NCBI RefSeq assembly: GCF_029081005.1 | Contig: NZ_JAJQTQ010000004.1 | Location: 62,001 to 126,000 of the forward strand | Direction of reading: 5' to 3' | Source: Halomonas elongata | GTDB lineage: Bacteria; Pseudomonadota; Gammaproteobacteria; Pseudomonadales; Halomonadaceae | DNA length: 64,000 nucleotides | Shown: one piece after another, positions 28,959 through 37,872 of the stretch | Layout of the letters: every line of letters starts with the position of its first letter | Numbering within the stretch: the stretch's first letter is position 1 | Notes under the pieces: model-generated | What the model was told of the DNA's origin: nothing | The model's input: only the letters and a program-made list of their open reading frames with translations | The model's database searches: none | Program-made: the position numbers and the translations under genes

Positions 28959-30208
28959 GGAAGCTGATTCTGATCGTGGTCGTCGGCCTCGCGATCGGGG
29001 CGCTGCTCGGCCAGTTGATGATGTCGGTACCCGGCTACTGGCTGGTGCGGGTCGGTGACACCTCCTACCAGACCACCTTCTGGTTCGGCCTGGTACTGTT
29101 GCTGGCGGCCTTCGTGGTGCTGCATTTCGTGCTGAGGCTGCTCATGCGCCTCTCCCGGCCGGTCAGCCGTTTCAAGGGCTGGAGCAGTCGGTCGCGCAAT
29201 CGCAGCGCCATGCGCCGGACCGTGCGTGGCCTGGTGGCCCTGGCCGAGGGGCGCTGGAAGCGTGCCGAGAAGGCGCTGGTCAAGGCCGCCGACGACTCCA
29301 GCACCCCGCTGGTCAACTACCTCTCCGCCGCTCTGGCGGCCCATTACCAGGGGCGCTATGAGCAGGCCGATACCCTGCTCAAGCGGGCCCATCTGAGTAC
29401 CGAGGGCGCCGATACGGCGGTGGGCATGATGCAGGCTCAACTGATGCTGGACCGCCAGCAGTACGAAGAAGCCCTGGCGATCCTGACGCGCCTGGACCGC
29501 CATCTGCCCAACCATCCGCAGGTTCTCAAGCAACTCAAGCAGGCCTACCTCAGCGTCAGCGACTGGGACGGCCTGCGTCGCCTGATGCCTCGCCTGGGCG
29601 CCCAGCAGCTGATCTCCCAGGAAGAGCGCGATCAGCTCGAGCAACGGGCCTATCGCGAGTTGATCGCCCAGGAGGCGAGGGAGGCCGGCGATATCGAGCG
29701 GGTGCGTACCCTCTGGGCCGATATGCCCGATCACTTGCGCGGCAACGTCGATCTGGTCGTGCTCTATGCCGAGGCCCTGGTGCGTGGCGATCAGCAGGCC
29801 ATCGCCGAGCGTCTGCTGCGCCAGTCGCTCAAGGACCACTGGGATAGCCGCCTGGTGCTGCGTTACGGGCTGCTCGAGGTGGATGCGGCGCGTCAGCTGG
29901 TGGTGGCCGAGAAATGGCTGCAGGAGCGTCCCAATGATCCGGACCTGTTGCTGACCCTGGGGCGCCTGTCGTTGCGCAACGCCTACTGGGGCAAGGCACA
30001 GGAGTATTTCGAGGCCAGCCATCGCCAGCGTCCCAGCGGCGTGGTCTGCGCGGAGCTGGCGCGGCTCTATGCCAGCCTGGGCGAGCACAACAAGAGTCAG
30101 CTCTACTATCGACAGAGTGTCGAACTGCTCGACAAGTCGCTTCCCTCGCTGCCGCAACCCACTGAACCGGAAGACACGTTGTCACGGAGCACACGGAAAG
30201 CGTCCTGA
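28955..30208 (+). CDS. hemY: HemY-like TPR membrane protein
   Basis: A 417-residue protein with two N-terminal helices (LILIVVVGLAIGALLGQLMM; TFWFGLVLLLAAFVVLHFVL) and a long TPR region in the cytoplasm or periplasm (AALAAHYQGRYEQADTLLKRA; LILTRLDRHLPNHPQVLKQLKQAYL; LGRLSLRNAYWGKAQEYFEAS). This is the HemY_N plus TPR architecture of the gammaproteobacterial hemCDXY operon. It is unrelated to the protoporphyrinogen oxidase called HemY in Bacillus. Its exact role in haem synthesis is unclear. Confidence 0.9.
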   Translation: MRKLILIVVVGLAIGALLGQLMMSVPGYWLVRVGDTSYQTTFWFGLVLLLAAFVVLHFVLRLLMRLSRPVSRFKGWSSRSRNRSAMRRTVRGLVALAEGRWKRAEKALVKAADDSSTPLVNYLSAALAAHYQGRYEQADTLLKRAHLSTEGADTAVGMMQAQLMLDRQQYEEALAILTRLDRHLPNHPQVLKQLKQAYLSVSDWDGLRRLMPRLGAQQLISQEERDQLEQRAYRELIAQEAREAGDIERVRTLWADMPDHLRGNVDLVVLYAEALVRGDQQAIAERLLRQSLKDHWDSRLVLRYGLLEVDAARQLVVAEKWLQERPNDPDLLLTLGRLSLRNAYWGKAQEYFEASHRQRPSGVVCAELARLYASLGEHNKSQLYYRQSVELLDKSLPSLPQPTEPEDTLSRSTRKAS

Positions 30209-30244
30209 TGCCCTCCGATGCCGCTTCGGCATGACATTGCCCGC

Positions 30245-30272
30245 GACGGGGCGGCCTTCGGGTCGCCCCGTC
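30245..30272 (+). terminator. Terminator of the hemCDXY operon
   Basis: A 12-bp stem (GACGGGGCGGCC / GGTCGCCCCGTC, one G-T pair) with a TTCG tetraloop lies 37 bases after the hemY stop and is followed by GTCGTTTCC. The T tract is weak but the position is right. Confidence 0.7.
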
Positions 30273-30388
30273 GTCGTTTCCGGCGTTGGCACGCATCACC
30301 GGGCACTCCGTCTTGACCGGGCGCCGTCGCGTGACGGTGTCTCGGGGGCGAGCGGCACCCGGCGCGTCGTGCACGTCAGCGCACCATG

Positions 30389-30414
30389 AAAAGGGGCCGC
30401 CTGTCGGCGGCCCC
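30389..30414 (-). terminator. Rho-independent terminator of the MscS gene
   Basis: On the minus strand the stem GGGGCCGCC / GGCGGCCCC with a four-base loop is followed directly by TTTT, 54 bases after the stop codon. Confidence 0.85.
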
Positions 30415-30467
30415 TGTCGTGGGTTCTCTGGTGGGTGCCCCGCCGCTGGCGCGGCGGGGAGGGTGGC

Positions 30468-32819
30468 TCAGTTGCCGCCACCCGGGTTGTCGACGCCACC
30501 ATCGTCGTCCTGATTGTGGACCTCCTGAGATACCGGTGGCGTGGTGCGTGTCGGCGTCTCGGGGTGCTTCGGCTGGCCGGCGGGGCTGCCGTCGATGGTG
30601 AAATCCTCCTGCATGATGCGCAGGTTGGCGGGCGGTGCACCGCCTTCCTTGTCCGCCCCGAAATAGAGGGTGGTATGCGGGAAGGGGATCTCGATGCCGG
30701 CATCGTCGAAGTGATACTTGACCAGGCGGTTGTAGGCGCGACCCACGGCCCATTGTGTTCCCGGCGTGGTCTTGATGCGTACCCGGATGTTCACCGAGCT
30801 GTCGGCCAGGGCGATCACGCCGGCCACCTCCAGCGGCTCGAGCAGGTTGACCTTCTGCTCCTCGTCTTCGGAGAGATCATCGAAGGCCGCATGCAGGGCC
30901 TGGATCGCCTCGTCGATGTTCTCGCGATAGGCGATGCCGTATTCGCCGACGTGATAGGCGAACTCGCGCATGTAGTTGGATACGGTGTCGACGCTGGAGA
31001 AGGGCACGATGTGGTAGGTGCCGCTGAGGTCGCGGATCCCCACCGAGCGAATGCTCAGGCGCTCGGCCGTCCCGGTGATGCCACCGACCGTCACCACGTC
31101 GCCGACGTTCAGGGCATTCTCCACCTGGATGAAGACACCGGTGATGATGTCCTGAACCAGCTTCTGCGCGCCGAAACCGATGGCCAGACCCAGCACCCCG
31201 GCGCCGGCGATCAGCGGGCCGATATTGATGCCGATCTCGGCCAGCACCACCATGATGGTCACGGTGATCAGGGCGATGGCAATGGCGTTGCGGAATAGCG
31301 AGAGCAGCGTCTGGGCACGTGAGGACGGCTCGCCGCTGCCGGTGGCGGGGTTGAGCTTGTGCTCGATCAGGCTGGCCAGGACCAGCCAGATGGCGAGCGC
31401 GACCACCAGGATCACGGCGATGCTGAACAGGCGCGCGACCAGGCCGCGGCCTGCCTCGGAGGCGTACCAGGCGGTCAGGTCGAAGACCTGCCAGGCATGC
31501 AGCGATACCATGACCACCAGGACCAGCAGGACGATGCGCACGACCCTGAGTGCCTTGGGAACATAGGCATTGAGGCGCGCTTCCAGCAGCGGCAGCTTCT
31601 GCCGCAGTTCGTCTCTGAGCGTAATGCGACGACCGATGGTCTGGGTCAGGAGTTTCGACAGACCGAGGCCCACCAGGATCGCGGCCAGGGTCTGCAGAGT
31701 CGCCAGCAGAACGAAGGGCAGGGCATCCTCGGGACGGGTCAGGGTCAGCACCAGCACCATGAAGAAATAGGCGATGGCCAGCAGGTGCCAGATGCGCCCC
31801 AGTAGGGTCAGTGCCACGCGCGAAGCGGACAGGCTGGCCCGGGCCGCCTGGCGATGCAGGGCGTCGCGCAGGCGCTGGCGGTTGCGCAGGACCACGGCAA
31901 CGGCATAGATGAAGGCGCCGATCATGATCAGGGTGCCGACGCTCTGGCCCAGGGTCGGCGAGAGGTAGGCATTGATCAGGGGCACCACCACCATCAGGCC
32001 ATAGCCGGCCAGGCCGATCAGGCGAGCGATCCAGCGATTCCAGTAGGAGGCGTCCCCGGCACTCACGGGCATCAGGCGCAGGCCTTCGTAGCGCGAGGCG
32101 AACAACATGCGGACGCCGGCCTTGAGCAGCTCGATCACCAGGAAGGCGTTGAGGAACAACGAGGCGCGAGTGGTCAGCTCCCCACTTTCCCCCACCACGA
32201 AGGTGGCCAGCAGGTTGCCGCCGACATAGGCCAGTGCCACGACCAGGACGTCGGCCAGCGCAGCCAGTGCCACGCAGACGACCAGCCGGAGCAGGGGCTG
32301 AAGGGCCGGCCCGTTGAGCGACCAGAGGCTCAGCCGTGCGAACACCGGCCGGACCAGTCGCCGGATGAGCAGGAACAGCGCAAAGGTGGCCAGGATGACC
32401 AGGCCGAGGTTGATGACGGCGCTGGTCACGACACTCAGGTCGATGGAGGCCCCCTCTTCCCCGCCGGTGAAGAGGTTGGCCAGGCTGCCGTACAGCAGGC
32501 TGACCTGGAGGCCGATATTACCCGCTACATGGCTGGTGAGTTCCGCCAGCCGGCGAGGCAGGGAGGGCTCTTGCACCGAGGGGGTCGTGCCGGCGTCGGC
32601 CTGCTCGCCATCCGGCTGGTCGGCGCTGGCATCGGCCATGCCGCGCAACTGGTCGATCAGTTGCTGGCGTGTCTCGGGGTTCTCGAGCATGTCGGCCAGG
32701 GCTGCGTTGGCGGGGGCATTGGCTCCCGGGTCCGACTGCGCCAGGGCCGGGCCGGCAAACGCCAGCAGGGCGAGCATCAGCCAGCCGAGGGCCAGGGGTA
32801 GGAGTCGTGTCTTGCTCAC
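30468..32819 (-). CDS. MscS-family mechanosensitive channel, YbiO-like
   Basis: A 783-residue channel that vents solutes on osmotic downshock. A signal peptide (LPLALGWLMLALLAFAGPALA) leads to a periplasmic part, about ten added membrane helices, then the MscS core: pore helix IGPLIAGAGVLGLAIGFGAQKLVQDIITGVF, beta domain VENALNVGDVVTVGGITGTAERLSIRSVGIRDLSG, and the C-terminal alpha/beta part. Size and layout fit E. coli YbiO rather than MscS or MscK. The tail after residue 730 is polar and Asp/Gly/Asn-rich. In a halophile with ectoine uptake it is a natural counterpart for solute release. Confidence 0.9.
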   Translation of the reverse strand: MSKTRLLPLALGWLMLALLAFAGPALAQSDPGANAPANAALADMLENPETRQQLIDQLRGMADASADQPDGEQADAGTTPSVQEPSLPRRLAELTSHVAGNIGLQVSLLYGSLANLFTGGEEGASIDLSVVTSAVINLGLVILATFALFLLIRRLVRPVFARLSLWSLNGPALQPLLRLVVCVALAALADVLVVALAYVGGNLLATFVVGESGELTTRASLFLNAFLVIELLKAGVRMLFASRYEGLRLMPVSAGDASYWNRWIARLIGLAGYGLMVVVPLINAYLSPTLGQSVGTLIMIGAFIYAVAVVLRNRQRLRDALHRQAARASLSASRVALTLLGRIWHLLAIAYFFMVLVLTLTRPEDALPFVLLATLQTLAAILVGLGLSKLLTQTIGRRITLRDELRQKLPLLEARLNAYVPKALRVVRIVLLVLVVMVSLHAWQVFDLTAWYASEAGRGLVARLFSIAVILVVALAIWLVLASLIEHKLNPATGSGEPSSRAQTLLSLFRNAIAIALITVTIMVVLAEIGINIGPLIAGAGVLGLAIGFGAQKLVQDIITGVFIQVENALNVGDVVTVGGITGTAERLSIRSVGIRDLSGTYHIVPFSSVDTVSNYMREFAYHVGEYGIAYRENIDEAIQALHAAFDDLSEDEEQKVNLLEPLEVAGVIALADSSVNIRVRIKTTPGTQWAVGRAYNRLVKYHFDDAGIEIPFPHTTLYFGADKEGGAPPANLRIMQEDFTIDGSPAGQPKHPETPTRTTPPVSQEVHNQDDDGGVDNPGGGN

Positions 32820-33028
32820 GCTATGGCCTCCGTGTCAGGGCGTAGAGTGGGTGGAAATAAAAGCCGGCCAGGCTATCACGGACGGGCATTCCCACATGAC
32901 CCTAAAGCAGTGTACGAAACCTGTACAAGACAAGAATACTGTGGCGTCGTGCAGACATGGCATGGGGTGGCTTTGTTCCCGTCCATCAGCTTCGCTAACA
33001 TGACGACGGATTTCTGGAGGACACCACG

Positions 33029-33415
33029 ATGACTCTCGGCCCGATGGATTGGCTGCTGGTGGCGCTCGGTGGCGCCCTGGGCGGCATGGCGCGCCTGGCC
33101 GTCACGGAACTGACGGGGCTATGGTGGGGGCGCGCCTTTCCCTGGGGCACCCTGGTCGTCAACCTGAGCGGAACCCTGGGGATCGGTATGCTGGCCGCCC
33201 TGGTGGGTTGGCCCGAAGGGGGGGCGGCCGCCTGGGGATTCCTGGCGGTCGGCGTGCTGGGCGGTTTCACCACGGTGTCCTCGTTCAGCCTTCAGACCCT
33301 GACGCTTTTCCAGGAAGGCCGGCATGGCACCGCCATGGTCAATATCGTGGCGACTCTGGTGCCGGGTGTCGCCCTGGCGGGCCTGGGCTGGCGGGTCATG
33401 GGAGGCGGTGCATGA
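33029..33415 (+). CDS. crcB: Fluoride channel subunit CrcB/Fluc, first copy
   Basis: A 128-residue protein with four membrane helices. Fluc landmarks are GGALGGMARLAV, the pore-lining Asn in TLVVNLSGTLGIG, and the Phe-box/sodium-site stretch GVLGGFTTVSSFSLQT. The channel exports fluoride as an antiparallel dimer. GGAGGACACC precedes the ATG. I saw no fluoride riboswitch in the 209 bases upstream. Its stop overlaps the start of a second crcB gene. Confidence 0.93.
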   Translation: MTLGPMDWLLVALGGALGGMARLAVTELTGLWWGRAFPWGTLVVNLSGTLGIGMLAALVGWPEGGAAAWGFLAVGVLGGFTTVSSFSLQTLTLFQEGRHGTAMVNIVATLVPGVALAGLGWRVMGGGA

Positions 33416-33798
33416 CCGGCTGGCGTGGCTACCTGTCCGTCGGGCTGGGCAGCGGTCTGGGTGCTTCTCTGCGCCTGCTGGTCGCCCAGGGGGCCTGGAC
33501 GCTATGGGGCAGCGCCTTCGTCTGGGGCACCCTGGTCGTCAATCTGCTCGGTTCCTGGCTGATCGCCGCCTTCGCCGCCCGGGCGTCCCACCGAATCACC
33601 GGGCGTGCGGCACGCTGGCAGCCATTCCTGGTCGCCGGCTTCTGTGGGGGCTTCACCACCTTCTCGCTGTTCGGGCTGGAAACCTTCTATCTGCTGAATA
33701 CCGGCCACCCCTGGCTGGCACTGAGCCATGGCGTCGGCAGCGTGCCCTTGTGGCTGGGTGCGGCCTGGCTCGGGCAGCGGGCCGGCACGCCGCATTGA
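33412..33798 (+). CDS. crcB: Fluoride channel subunit CrcB/Fluc, second copy
   Basis: A 128-residue four-helix protein that begins inside the first crcB stop (ATGA). It has GSGLGASLRLLVAQG, GTLVVNLLGSWLIAAF and GFCGGFTTFSLFGLET, the same motifs as the first copy. Two coupled copies of equal length suggest either a heterodimer or two homodimers. Conserved Asn and Phe positions are kept, so neither copy looks degenerate. pgi is convergent 19 bases downstream. Confidence 0.93.
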   Translation: MTGWRGYLSVGLGSGLGASLRLLVAQGAWTLWGSAFVWGTLVVNLLGSWLIAAFAARASHRITGRAARWQPFLVAGFCGGFTTFSLFGLETFYLLNTGHPWLALSHGVGSVPLWLGAAWLGQRAGTPH

Positions 33799-33817
33799 GT
33801 GGCGTGCCGGCCGGTCG

Positions 33818-35482
33818 TCATGCCTTTCGCTTGCTCCGCGTGTTTTTCTTGGCAGGCGGATCCGCGGGTGTCGTGTCGCCACCGGCACCCTGACTCGTGG
33901 TGAACCGCTCGCGGACCAGCTTCAGCAGCCCCTGAGTGGAGGCATCGAAGTCCTGACTCTGTTCGTCGATGCGCTCGCTGATCTCGCCAGCGATGCGCTT
34001 GCCCAGTTGGACGCCCCACTGATCGAAGGAGTTGATGTTCCAGATTACGCCCTGCACGAATACCTTGTGCTCGTACAGGGCGATGAGAGCACCCAGGTTG
34101 CGTGGCGTCAGCTCGTCGAGCAGCAGGGTGCTGGAGGGGCGGTTGCCCGGGCAGCTGTAGGGGTCGAGTCGGCTGCTCTCCTGGCTGCCCTCCATGAAGG
34201 CGTTGGCCTGGGCCAGCATGTTGGTGAGCAGCGCGAAGTGGTGATCTTCGACTCCCGGTTCCGGCTTCAGCGAGGCAATGAAGTCGATCGGCACATAGCG
34301 GGTGCCCTGGTGGAGCAACTGGAAGAAGGCATGCTGGCCATTGGAGCCGGTCTGCCCCCAGACGATGGGGCCGGTCTTGTAGTCGACAGGATGGCCGAAG
34401 ATATCCACCGACTTGCCGTTGGACTCCATGTCGAGCTGCTGGAGGAAGGCGGGAAGCTGATGCAGTGCCTGATCGTAGGGCACGATGGCGTGCGTTTCGG
34501 CACCCTGGAAGTTGATGTACCAGATGCCGATCAGCGCCATCAGCACGGGCATGTTGGCGTCGTTGGGCGCGTTGAGGAAATGCTGGTCCATCTCGTGTGC
34601 CCCCTCGAGCATTTCCATGAAGCCGTCGAAGCCGATGGAAAGCGCGATGGGCAGCCCGATCGATGACCACATGGAGTAACGCCCGCCGACCCAGGCCCAG
34701 AACTCGAAGACGTTCTCCTCGCGGATGCCGAATTCCATGGCGGCCTTGCGATTGGTCGAGGCGGCGACGAAGTGGGCACCCACGTCGGCATCCTCGCCGG
34801 CGTTTTCCAGGAACCAGCGGCGCGCCGTCTTGGCGTTGAGCAGCGTTTCCTGGGTGGAAAAGGTCTTGGTCGAGACGATGAACAGGGTGGTGGCCGGGTC
34901 CAGGCGCGACAGCACCTTCTGGATATGGGTGCCATCGACATTGGACACGAAGTGGAAGCTGAGCTCCGGATGGCGCTGCTTCAGCAGGGCCCGACAGGCC
35001 ATGTTGGGGCCGAGATCCGAGCCGCCGATGCCGATGTTGACCACGTCGCGGATGCGTTCGCCACTGTAGCCCTTCCACTCGCCACTGCGCACGGCTTCGG
35101 AGAAGCGCCTGATCTGTTCGCGGGTGCTGTGGATCTCCGGCATCACGTCCTGGCCGTCGACCATCAGCGGGCCTTCGCTCAGGTTGCGCAGCGCGGTATG
35201 CAGCACCGGCCGGTTCTCGGTGACGTTGATGATGTCGCCGGAGAACATCTGGGCACGGCGCTGGACCAGCGCGGAGTGATCGGCCAGTTCGAGCAGCTTG
35301 TCGAGCACCGCGTCCGAGATGTGGTGCTTGGAATAGTCGAGGAAGAGTCCGCCGACGCGCAGGCTCATGCGTTCGAAGCGTTGCGGATCGGCGCTGAAGT
35401 AGTCGCGGATGCGGTCCCCGGCGGTCTGGGCCTGGAGCTGCTTCAGCGCCTGCCAGGTGACGCTGCGGGTGAGCTGAAACAT
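33818..35482 (-). CDS. pgi: Glucose-6-phosphate isomerase
   Basis: A 554-residue enzyme interconverting glucose-6-P and fructose-6-P. Signature stretches are NIGIGGSDLGPNMACRALL, VSTKTFSTQETLLNA, GGRYSMWSSIGLPIAL, and LDPYSCPGNRPSSTLLLDEL. The start at ATG 35482 has GAGAGGAA upstream and begins the usual short N terminus; the open frame extends to 35596 without conservation. The C-terminal tail is Lys/Arg-rich (KKNTRSKRKA), an unusual feature. It is the last gene of a pyk-mgsA-pgi series. Confidence 0.95.
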   Translation of the reverse strand: MFQLTRSVTWQALKQLQAQTAGDRIRDYFSADPQRFERMSLRVGGLFLDYSKHHISDAVLDKLLELADHSALVQRRAQMFSGDIINVTENRPVLHTALRNLSEGPLMVDGQDVMPEIHSTREQIRRFSEAVRSGEWKGYSGERIRDVVNIGIGGSDLGPNMACRALLKQRHPELSFHFVSNVDGTHIQKVLSRLDPATTLFIVSTKTFSTQETLLNAKTARRWFLENAGEDADVGAHFVAASTNRKAAMEFGIREENVFEFWAWVGGRYSMWSSIGLPIALSIGFDGFMEMLEGAHEMDQHFLNAPNDANMPVLMALIGIWYINFQGAETHAIVPYDQALHQLPAFLQQLDMESNGKSVDIFGHPVDYKTGPIVWGQTGSNGQHAFFQLLHQGTRYVPIDFIASLKPEPGVEDHHFALLTNMLAQANAFMEGSQESSRLDPYSCPGNRPSSTLLLDELTPRNLGALIALYEHKVFVQGVIWNINSFDQWGVQLGKRIAGEISERIDEQSQDFDASTQGLLKLVRERFTTSQGAGGDTTPADPPAKKNTRSKRKA

Positions 35483-35561
35483 GCCAATGTTCCTCTCGGT
35501 TGTCGTGCGTTGTCGTCGTGGACTGTTGTCGGGATTGCTGTCGTGCACCGATGTCGTGATG

Positions 35562-36038
35562 TCAGGGATTGCGTGCCGAGACCCAGCTGCCGGCATCGGG
35601 CACGTTCATCTCGTAGTCCCGGGCGAGCCAGGGGGAGCTGAGCAGGAAGTCTGCACTGGCCGGGTTGCAGGCCACCGGGATGTTCCACAGGGCGGCCAGG
35701 CGCAGCAGGGCCTTGACGTCCGGATCATGGGGCTGGGGCGCGAAGGGGTCCCAGAAGAAGACCAGCAGGTCGAGCCCCTGCTCGGCGATGCGCGCGCCGA
35801 TCTGCTGGTCGCCGCCCAGGGGGCCACTCATCAATGGCTCCACCTCGAGTTCCAGTTGGCGCGAGATGCGGTTGGCCGTGGTGCCGGTGCCGACCAATTC
35901 GTGTTCGGCCAGGGTGTCTCGCCAGCGTCCGGCCCACTCCAGCATCTCTTCCTTCTTGCCGTCGTGGGCGATCAAGGCAATACGCTTGCGGGCCGGCAGG
36001 GTGCGACGGGCGTTGCGTTGCGGGCGTGCGTCAGGCAT
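35562..36038 (-). CDS. mgsA: Methylglyoxal synthase
   Basis: A 158-residue enzyme that converts dihydroxyacetone phosphate to methylglyoxal and phosphate. Motifs: IALIAHDGKKEEML, GTGTTANRI, MSGPLGGDQQIGARIAE, FFWDPFAPQPHDPDVKALLRLA and IPVACNPASADFLLSS. The N terminus (about 17 residues, Arg-rich) is longer than in E. coli. It overlaps the pyk end by eight bases and precedes pgi by 79 bases, so it is part of a glycolytic operon and may vent carbon when lower glycolysis is blocked. Confidence 0.95.
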   Translation of the reverse strand: MPDARPQRNARRTLPARKRIALIAHDGKKEEMLEWAGRWRDTLAEHELVGTGTTANRISRQLELEVEPLMSGPLGGDQQIGARIAEQGLDLLVFFWDPFAPQPHDPDVKALLRLAALWNIPVACNPASADFLLSSPWLARDYEMNVPDAGSWVSARNP

Positions 36039-37497
36039 GGCGGGTCTCCACGGCCAGGATCTTCAGGGTATCGGTGCCGCCGTGGGCGTTCATGTGATCC
36101 CCTCGGGTCAGGATCACGTGGTCGCCCGGCTCGGCGATGCCCTGGGCCACCAGGCGCTCCAGCGCGCGATCGTTGAGCTCGCCGGCCGACATCGCGCTGG
36201 TGTCGAAGGGCAGGGATATCACCCCACGATACAACGCCATGCGGCGCTGGGCGACGGGGTTGTGGGCCAGGCCGACGATCGGCAGGCCCGAGCGGATGCG
36301 CGAGGCGATCAGCGGCGTATAGCCGGTGGCCGTCATGCAGGCGATGGCCGCCACGCCGGAAAGGTGATTGGCGGCGTACATCGCCGACAGGGCGATGGTC
36401 TCGTCGATCCGCGAGAAGCCCTCGTGGATGCGGTGCCCGGATTCCTGGGCGATGCGCTCGCGCTCGGCGCCCAGGCAGACCCGTGCCATGGCCTCCACGG
36501 TCTCCGCCGGGAAGTCGCCGGCGGCGGTCTCGGCGGAGAGCATCACCGCATCGGTGGCATCGAGCACGGCATTGGCCACGTCGAACACCTCGGCGCGGGT
36601 CGGCAGCGGCGACTCGATCATCGACTCCATCATCTGGGTCGCGGTGATCACCGCCCGGTTGTGGCTGCGGGCATGCTTGATGATGCGCTTCTGAGTGCCG
36701 ATCAGCGCTTCGTCGCCGATTTCCACACCGAGATCTCCGCGGGCCACCATCACCGCCTGGCTGGCCTCGATGATGCCGTCCAGGGTGGCGTCATCGGCCA
36801 CGGCTTCGGCGCGCTCGAGCTTGGCCACCAGGCCGATCTCGGCGCCGGCCTCGCCGAGCCGCTCGCGGGCCTCGTGCATGTCGGCGGCGCTGCGCGGGAA
36901 GGACACCGCCAGGTAGTCGACACCGATGTCGATGGCGGTCTCCAGATCGGCCTTGTCCTTGTCGGTCAGCGCCGGGGCGGAGAGCCCGCCGCCCTGCTTG
37001 TTGATGCCCTTGTTGTTGGAGAGCCGGCCGCCCTGCACCACGGTGGTGTGAATCTCGCTGCCGGCCACGCGCACGACGTCGAGCACCAGACGGCCATCGT
37101 CGAGCAGCAGGCGATCCCCGGCCACGACATCGTCGGCCAGGGCCTTGTAGTCGCAGCCGACCCGACCGGCGTCGCCGGCCTCGCCGTCCAGGGCGACATC
37201 GAGCACGAAGGCCTGGCCTTCCTCGAGGTCCACGACACCGTCGCGGAAGCGGGCGATGCGGATCTTGGGGCCTTGCAGGTCGCCCAGGGCGGCGACGCTG
37301 CGGCCGAGGCGCGTGGCGATCTCGCGCACCTCGGTGAGCCGGCGGCGGTGGTCGTCGGGGACGCCATGGGAGAAGTTGAGGCGTACCACATCGACGCCGG
37401 CGGCGATCATCCGTTCGAGCACGCCGGGCCTGTCACTGGCGGGCCCGAGGGTGGCGACGATCTTGGTGCGGCGAGCGGGTAGGGCGGAATGAGGCAT
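36031..37497 (-). CDS. pyk: Pyruvate kinase
   Basis: A 488-residue enzyme making pyruvate and ATP from PEP. It has RRTKIVATLGPASD, RLNFSHG, LGDLQGPKIRIARF, the lysine/metal region MVARGDLGVEIGDE, and ATQMMESMIESPLPTRAEVFD. ATG 37497 was chosen because the conserved start follows; the frame is open to 37563. The gene diverges from gap across a 375-base AT-rich gap that should carry both promoters. Confidence 0.95.
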   Translation of the reverse strand: MPHSALPARRTKIVATLGPASDRPGVLERMIAAGVDVVRLNFSHGVPDDHRRRLTEVREIATRLGRSVAALGDLQGPKIRIARFRDGVVDLEEGQAFVLDVALDGEAGDAGRVGCDYKALADDVVAGDRLLLDDGRLVLDVVRVAGSEIHTTVVQGGRLSNNKGINKQGGGLSAPALTDKDKADLETAIDIGVDYLAVSFPRSAADMHEARERLGEAGAEIGLVAKLERAEAVADDATLDGIIEASQAVMVARGDLGVEIGDEALIGTQKRIIKHARSHNRAVITATQMMESMIESPLPTRAEVFDVANAVLDATDAVMLSAETAAGDFPAETVEAMARVCLGAERERIAQESGHRIHEGFSRIDETIALSAMYAANHLSGVAAIACMTATGYTPLIASRIRSGLPIVGLAHNPVAQRRMALYRGVISLPFDTSAMSAGELNDRALERLVAQGIAEPGDHVILTRGDHMNAHGGTDTLKILAVETRHA

Positions 37498-37872
37498 GCC
37501 GGGGTCTCCTGTGGGCCGTGCGAAAGGTATCGGCCATTCGGTGGTGCAGAATCCTGTCACCATAGCCTATGTGTGGTTTTTTTACTAAGGACGAGTCTTT
37601 CGACTAAGGTCTAGGCGTGCTATGTGATAGCCGATTTTTCGGATTTTTTTCTTGTTTTATAGCATTTTGCGCCAGAGGCGGGGATAAGATGGTTTTATGG
37701 TTTGTTGTAAAGTTACTAAAAATGGCTTGTGTCCAGCGCCATCGTGATTCACATTGTGGGGAAACATGAGCCGTCGGCCTGTCCGGCCGGGGATGTCGGG
37801 ACACCCCGGAGCCCTTCCGCCCATCGGCTCAGCCACATCCATGAGACGGCACCGAATCGAGAGGACGACACC
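37498..37872. promoter_or_regulatory. AT-rich divergent gap between pyk and gap
   Basis: No gene is seen in these 375 bases. They are much richer in A and T than the flanks, especially 37570-37735. ACTAAGG occurs twice in direct order 19 bases apart (37584-37590 and 37603-37609), with AGTC-TTTC-GACT between. A run of T-rich tracts (37631-37660) may be promoter material. No operator could be named with confidence. Confidence 0.4.

Noticed and set aside
32820..33028. Fluoride riboswitch upstream of the crcB pair
   Set aside because: I could not find the conserved crcB-motif stems and pseudoknot bases; the fluoride link rests on the proteins only.
37690..37730. HexR operator before gap
   Set aside because: TTGTAAAGTTACTAA is suggestive, but the arm spacing does not match the HexR palindrome that I know, and no hexR gene is in the window.
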